Positions 60,966-64,000 of a stretch of 64,000 nt of DNA are shown here, in pieces; position 1 is the stretch's first letter, and the number at the start of each line of letters is the position of its first letter. The notes under the pieces are model-generated. The model searched no databases. It was not told the origin of the DNA and worked only from the letters and a program-made list of their open reading frames with translations. The translations under genes were made by a program, and so were the position numbers. Location of the stretch: contig NZ_CP080269.1 of assembly GCF_019431355.1 (NCBI RefSeq), positions 5,637,001-5,701,000 on the forward strand. The letters run 5' to 3'. This DNA comes from Paenibacillus sp. R14(2021) (GTDB lineage: Bacteria > Bacillota > Bacilli > Paenibacillales > Paenibacillaceae).

Positions 60966-61769
60966 ATGGAAATGAAAGGCATGATGGGTGGGTTTTACAA
61001 AATCTCGGAATGGATCATGCGTTTATCGGTGACAAACGTGCTTTGGATCATTTGCTCGATTCCTTGCTTGTTTGCGTTATTCCCGATTTTTGTCATTCAA
61101 GAACCTGGACAAGCCGTAGGTTATTTAATTCTGTCAGGCGTCATTGCTCCGTTCACCCTGTTCCCTGCGACAGCGGCCATGTTTGGCGTTGCACGCAAAT
61201 GGGTCATGGGAGAAGTGGATGCGCCGCTCCTGAAGACTTTCTTCAAGAATTACAAAGAAAGCTATGTACAGGCGATGCTCGGCGGTATTTTGTACGCGGT
61301 GCTCTTTGTAATTTTGATTGTAGATTTCCGGGTTTACCTTGTGAAGCTGGGTTCGATGGGTATCATTTCGTATTTGTTTATCGCTTTAATCGTGCTTGCA
61401 GGCGTATCGTTGCTTAACTTCTTCTCCATGCTCGTCCATTACCATATGAAGACGCTTCAGCTGCTTAAGAACGCGCTTCTGATTACAATTGGACGTCCGC
61501 TGCGTTCACTTATGACGGTTATTTTGTGCGGTGCAGTAATCGGTATCAGCATTAGCTCGGCGAAGCTCATGTTCCTTTTGCCATTCTTCACGGGCAGTGT
61601 CGTGGCGGCAATTGCATTCTGGAATTTCTACGGCATCTATACCAAGCTTCAGATGCAAGCCGAGAAAGCCGCCGAAGCCGAAGCAGAGGAAGAAGAGCGC
61701 AAGCGTCTTGAAGAAGATGCTGCCATTCTGCTCCCTAATACAGAAGACGGGCAAACCTCCATTAAATAA
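60966..61769 (+). CDS. YesL-family membrane protein (DUF624)
   Basis: A 267-residue membrane protein with about five TM segments (near 20-45, 55-75, 110-135, 140-165 and 200-225). The start MEMKGMMGGFYKISEWIMRL and LWIICSIPCLFALFPIFVIQ match YesL/DUF624 proteins, often linked to carbohydrate uptake. The C-terminal 40 residues are a strongly charged helix (AEKAAEAEAEEEERKRLEED), probably cytosolic. The ATG at 60966 has AGGAGG 9 nt upstream. The preceding ncRNA-like region lies downstream, not upstream. Confidence 0.85.
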   Translation: MEMKGMMGGFYKISEWIMRLSVTNVLWIICSIPCLFALFPIFVIQEPGQAVGYLILSGVIAPFTLFPATAAMFGVARKWVMGEVDAPLLKTFFKNYKESYVQAMLGGILYAVLFVILIVDFRVYLVKLGSMGIISYLFIALIVLAGVSLLNFFSMLVHYHMKTLQLLKNALLITIGRPLRSLMTVILCGAVIGISISSAKLMFLLPFFTGSVVAAIAFWNFYGIYTKLQMQAEKAAEAEAEEEERKRLEEDAAILLPNTEDGQTSIK

Positions 61770-61783
61770 CGGCAGTCGTCACG

Positions 61784-61812
61784 TTTACTTTTACAGATAA
61801 TCCGTCTATAAT
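61784..61812 (+). promoter_or_regulatory. Sigma-A promoter of the structured RNA
   Basis: TTTACT (61784-61789), exactly 17 nt, consensus TATAAT (61807-61812). The predicted start is near 61818-61820. No ribosome site or protein-like frame follows before the terminator at 62012. Confidence 0.75.
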
Positions 61813-61817
61813 AGCAA

Positions 61818-62035
61818 TACATCCTGCGGTGTACGTTACGGCTTATCACTTGTTTTGAACCAATGGCTGTTTTAAGGGAGACTAAAATCGAAACGCGGCT
61901 GACAAGCCTTCCATTGGAGGGATCTCAAAAACGTTTCTGCGGCCACCCACCTGCGAGAGCGGGTTCAGAAACAAGCAAGTCGGACGGCATGGCGGGTTAC
62001 TATCTGTAACGAAAAGGGGGCAACCCCTTTTTTTT
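61818..62035 (+). ncRNA. Predicted structured RNA of about 217 nt, family not assigned
   Basis: A strong promoter (61784-61812) and a perfect terminator (AAAAGGGG-GCAA-CCCCTTTT, 62012-62031, with further T) bracket a gene-less stretch. Pairings visible by eye: CGTTAC (61834) with GTAACG (62006), ACTTG with CAAGT and GAACC with GGTTC closing a long arm, CCAATGG (61860-61866) with CCATTGG (61911-61917), GTTTCTG with CAGAAAC, and a CCTGC-GAGA-GCGGG hairpin. Size and an independent promoter fit a housekeeping RNA such as 6S, or a riboswitch, but I cannot assign the family. The next gene seems to have its own extended -10 at 62049. Confidence 0.65.
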
Positions 62036-62097
62036 ATTGTGCAAACTATGCTATGATAACTCTTAGCGTACATAGACGTTGGAGGGGGAGATTACCT

Positions 62098-62490
62098 TTG
62101 TTGAAGCGGACCCTAATCGGGTTGCTGCGCAGTCATGAGTTGACTGGCGATAAAGCGAAAGATCCGTTGCTGAAATCCCATTATTACAAACTATCACGCG
62201 AGAGAGCGTGGGAAGAAGTCGTCTCCACACTTAAGAAAATGCAAGGCTACAAGATACTTCACGAAGTGCAGTCCGTTGGTGAAATCGTTATGGAACGACG
62301 TACCGTTACGGGACGAACCATGGACATTACCGTTTCCGTCATAAGTGTCAACCCTGTTACGGCAGCGGTTGATATCTATTCCGCGTCGCGCGGATCCTTT
62401 GGTGATCTAGGCTCCAATTATCGAATTATACTTGAGATTTATCGGACTCTCGATAAGAAGCTGGCTCAATATAAAACGAGCGGCATATAA
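62098..62490 (+). CDS. DUF1499-like cytosolic protein
   Basis: A 130-residue protein starting MLKRTLIGLLRSHELTGDKA. The layout RERAWEEVVSTLKKMQGYKI, GEIVMERRTV, MDITVSVISVNPVTAAVDIY and SFGDLGSNYRIILEIYRTLD resembles DUF1499 domains: a helix-strand START-like pattern ending in a conserved Ser-Asp-Gly-Asn-type segment. The function is unknown. The start is TTG at 62098 with GGAGGGGGAG 6-8 nt upstream. The longer frame from 62053 begins inside the predicted promoter. A shared terminator follows. Confidence 0.75.
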   Translation: MLKRTLIGLLRSHELTGDKAKDPLLKSHYYKLSRERAWEEVVSTLKKMQGYKILHEVQSVGEIVMERRTVTGRTMDITVSVISVNPVTAAVDIYSASRGSFGDLGSNYRIILEIYRTLDKKLAQYKTSGI

Positions 62491-62499
62491 TAACGAGAA

Positions 62500-62535
62500 A
62501 AAAGCGAGGAAGGGGGTCCCTTACCTCGCTTTTGT
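62500..62535. terminator. Bidirectional terminator between the DUF1499-like gene and tpx
   Basis: AAAAGCGAGG (62500-62509) pairs with CCTCGCTTTT (62524-62533), with nested AGGG/CCCT, and T-runs on both strands. Confidence 0.88.
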
Positions 62536-62556
62536 TCATTGCGTCGCCGTTATACC

Positions 62557-63075
62557 TTAAACAAGCTTTTTCAGGGCGTTAAGCGCGTTCTCGTAGTTCG
62601 GATGTTCCGTCATTTCGCCCAGTACTTCGATGTATTGGATCGTATCATTGCTGTCTACGACGAAGATGGAGCGGAAATCAAGGTGAAGCTCTTTGATCAG
62701 CACGCCGTAAGCTTCGCCGAAATTGTTGTTTTTGTAGTCGGAGAGCAGGACGACTTTGTCAACGCCTGCCGCTCCGCACCAGCGGGCTTGCGCCATTGGA
62801 AGGTCAACGCTGACGGTCAAGATGGCAACGTTGTCGCCGAACTTGCTTGCTTCTTCGTTGAAACGGCGCGTTTGGGCATCGCATACACCTGTATCAATGG
62901 AAGGAACAACGCTGATGAGTTTTACTTTGCCAGCGAAGTCTTGCAAGGAGACGACCTCAACCAATGATTTGTTCAGTTGAAAATCAGGTGCTTTATCGCC
63001 GACCTTCAGTTCAGGACCAAGGAGTGTAATCGGATTGCCTTTAAGCGTCGCAACGCCTGTACGTTCTTGTGCCAT
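62557..63075 (-). CDS. tpx: Thiol peroxidase Tpx
   Basis: A 172-residue atypical 2-Cys peroxiredoxin. The sequence MAQERTGVATLKGNPITLLG is typical. The peroxidatic Cys lies in PSIDTGVCDAQTRRFNEE, and the resolving Cys in ARWCGAAGVDKVVLLSDYKN. It reduces hydroperoxides with electrons from thioredoxin. I chose ATG at 63075 because AGGAGG lies 10 nt upstream. The 22-residue longer frame has no ribosome site. It is monocistronic and diverges from the rhomboid gene. Confidence 0.95.
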   Translation of the reverse strand: MAQERTGVATLKGNPITLLGPELKVGDKAPDFQLNKSLVEVVSLQDFAGKVKLISVVPSIDTGVCDAQTRRFNEEASKFGDNVAILTVSVDLPMAQARWCGAAGVDKVVLLSDYKNNNFGEAYGVLIKELHLDFRSIFVVDSNDTIQYIEVLGEMTEHPNYENALNALKKLV

Positions 63076-63173
63076 AATTAAACAGCCTCCTAATATGGGA
63101 TATGTACTTACCAAATTATTATAATCATTTTGAAATAGCATTGTCCAATAACGAGTGTGAAAGGAGTAGCGCT

Positions 63174-63794
63174 ATGATTTTTCTTCGCTATGAAAGCTTT
63201 GGCAAATACTTGCGAATGTTTCCGGTCACGGCTGCCATTATTGCGATCAACGTACTCGTCTATTTCGCGGATCATACGTTCTTGAACGGGCAATTAATGG
63301 AGTTTGGGTACTTCTACAGTGATAAGTATGATAATTATTTCTCGCTCGATGAGCCTTGGAGATACGTGACGGCAGTGTTCCTGCATCTCAATTTGCAGCA
63401 TATCTTCTATAACATGTTCAGCATCCTGATCTTCGCGCCGCCGCTTGAACGCATGCTGGGACATATCAAGTACACCGTCTTTTATCTGCTTTGCGGTATC
63501 TTCGGGAATCTGCTCAGCGCCATTGTAGACACGTCTACGGCAGGAGCGGGCGCATCCGGCGCAATTTATGGGGTTTTCGGTGCCTATTTATTCCTTGCGC
63601 TTATGAAGCGGTCATTGGATATTAACTCCCGCAAGACGGTATATACGATTCTAGTATTCGGAATCTTATATACGTTCATCATTCCGAATATCGGGATATG
63701 GGCGCATTTCGGCGGTCTCTTAGCTGGATTCGTACTGGGTTATGCGAACGATTATTTCCTGGGCTCGAAGTCGAACAGCGGCTATAGAAGATAG
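63174..63794 (+). CDS. Rhomboid-family intramembrane serine protease
   Basis: A 206-residue six-TM rhomboid. TM1 begins FPVTAAIIAINVLVYFAD. The conserved loop has YVTAVFLHLNLQHIFYNM (HxxxN). The catalytic Ser lies in GAGASGAIYGVFGAY (GASG) and the catalytic His in IGIWAHFGGLLAGFVLGY. These are the full Ser-His dyad of active rhomboids. The substrate is unknown. The ATG at 63174 has AAGGAG 7 nt upstream. The longer in-frame start overlaps the tpx leader. Confidence 0.93.
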   Translation: MIFLRYESFGKYLRMFPVTAAIIAINVLVYFADHTFLNGQLMEFGYFYSDKYDNYFSLDEPWRYVTAVFLHLNLQHIFYNMFSILIFAPPLERMLGHIKYTVFYLLCGIFGNLLSAIVDTSTAGAGASGAIYGVFGAYLFLALMKRSLDINSRKTVYTILVFGILYTFIIPNIGIWAHFGGLLAGFVLGYANDYFLGSKSNSGYRR

Positions 63795-63845
63795 TTCGAA
63801 GACCGAACAGAATGTTGGGCGGGGTCGCTAAGAAAAGGAGACGCC

Positions 63846-64000
63846 ATGGAGCTTCGTCAATTATATTATTTCGTAAAGGTAGCCAAACGGGAACATGTCA
63901 CGAAAGCGGCGGAGGAGCTTCATGTGGCGCAGTCCGCCGTGAGCCGGCAGATCCACCAGCTCGAAGAGGAGCTTGGCGCGAAGCTGTTTCTGCAGAAGGG
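63846..64000 (+). CDS. LysR-family regulator, N-terminus only (cut by right edge)
   Basis: The first 51 codons read MELRQLYYFVKVAKREHVTK, then AAEELHVAQSAVSRQIHQLE and EELGAKLFLQKG, which is the canonical LysR winged helix-turn-helix. The ATG has AAGGAG 5 nt upstream. The effector domain lies beyond the window, so the target cannot be guessed. It follows the rhomboid gene by 51 nt. Confidence 0.9.
   Translation, partial: MELRQLYYFVKVAKREHVTKAAEELHVAQSAVSRQIHQLEEELGAKLFLQK

Noticed and set aside
1-64000. Prophage, insertion sequence, defence island or CRISPR array
   Set aside because: I saw no transposase, integrase, Cas or phage structural genes and no regularly spaced repeats with spacers anywhere in the window.

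Overview
The window looks like a chromosomal segment of an endospore-forming, moderately GC-rich Firmicute, most likely a Paenibacillus or close relative in the Paenibacillaceae. The evidence is Bacillus-type gene content and order (ytrHI/dnaE, accDA-pyk-fxsA-ytvI, citZ-icd-mdh), several sporulation and germination genes (ytrH, ytrI, ytvI, a gerA/B/C-type operon, a YjcZ micro-protein), strong AGGAGG-type ribosome sites, frequent TTG/GTG starts, and many intrinsic terminators, often shared by convergent genes. The genus is an inference. I see no rRNA, tRNA, prophage, insertion sequence or CRISPR array.

Layout. 1-10.6 kb: ytrI (cut by the left edge) and ytrH diverge from dnaE, followed by a pgpA/yutG-like gene, a small protein, accD-accA-pyk, an acyl-CoA thioesterase and fxsA. 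10.7-15.6 kb: ytvI, ppk behind a candidate Pho box, and ppx. 15.9-19.6 kb: the TCA genes citZ (with a candidate CcpC site), icd and mdh. 19.6-25.3 kb: recQ, a membrane protein, a kdgK-like kinase with a DeoR regulator, and an NHL-repeat protein. 25.4-28.6 kb: nagBA (amino-sugar catabolism) and type 2 IPP isomerase (fni). 28.6-35.6 kb: a gerABC-type germinant receptor operon behind a sigma-G-like promoter, then an MBL-fold hydrolase, a CapA-like protein and a GDPD. 36-42.6 kb: a DUF92 membrane protein and a four-gene ABC exporter with two ATPases, one carrying an AbrB-like tail. 42.7-47.4 kb: an ssuEADCB-type sulfonate operon behind an attenuator-like leader. 47.4-58.8 kb: pepF, small proteins, a methyltransferase, csp, an MFS transporter, ytpB (sesquarterpene synthase), pfkA, an FMN reductase, a putative glycoside hydrolase and a YitT protein. 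58.9-64 kb: a cshA-like helicase, yjcZ, a YesL-family protein, an ORF-less structured transcript of about 217 nt, a DUF1499-like protein, tpx, a rhomboid protease and the start of a LysR regulator.

Most of the window is core metabolism and stress or sporulation physiology: glycolysis (pyk, pfkA), fatty-acid initiation (accDA), the citrate branch, polyphosphate turnover, amino-sugar and sulfonate use, and isoprenoid chemistry (fni, ytpB). The most interesting unexplained elements are the RNA at 61818-62035, the leader of the ssu operon at 42727-42860, the ABC exporter with the AbrB-like ATPase tail, and several regulatory sites readable by eye (sigma-E, sigma-G, Pho box, CcpC box, palindromes upstream of nagB and accDA). 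None of these functional assignments has been checked by database search.
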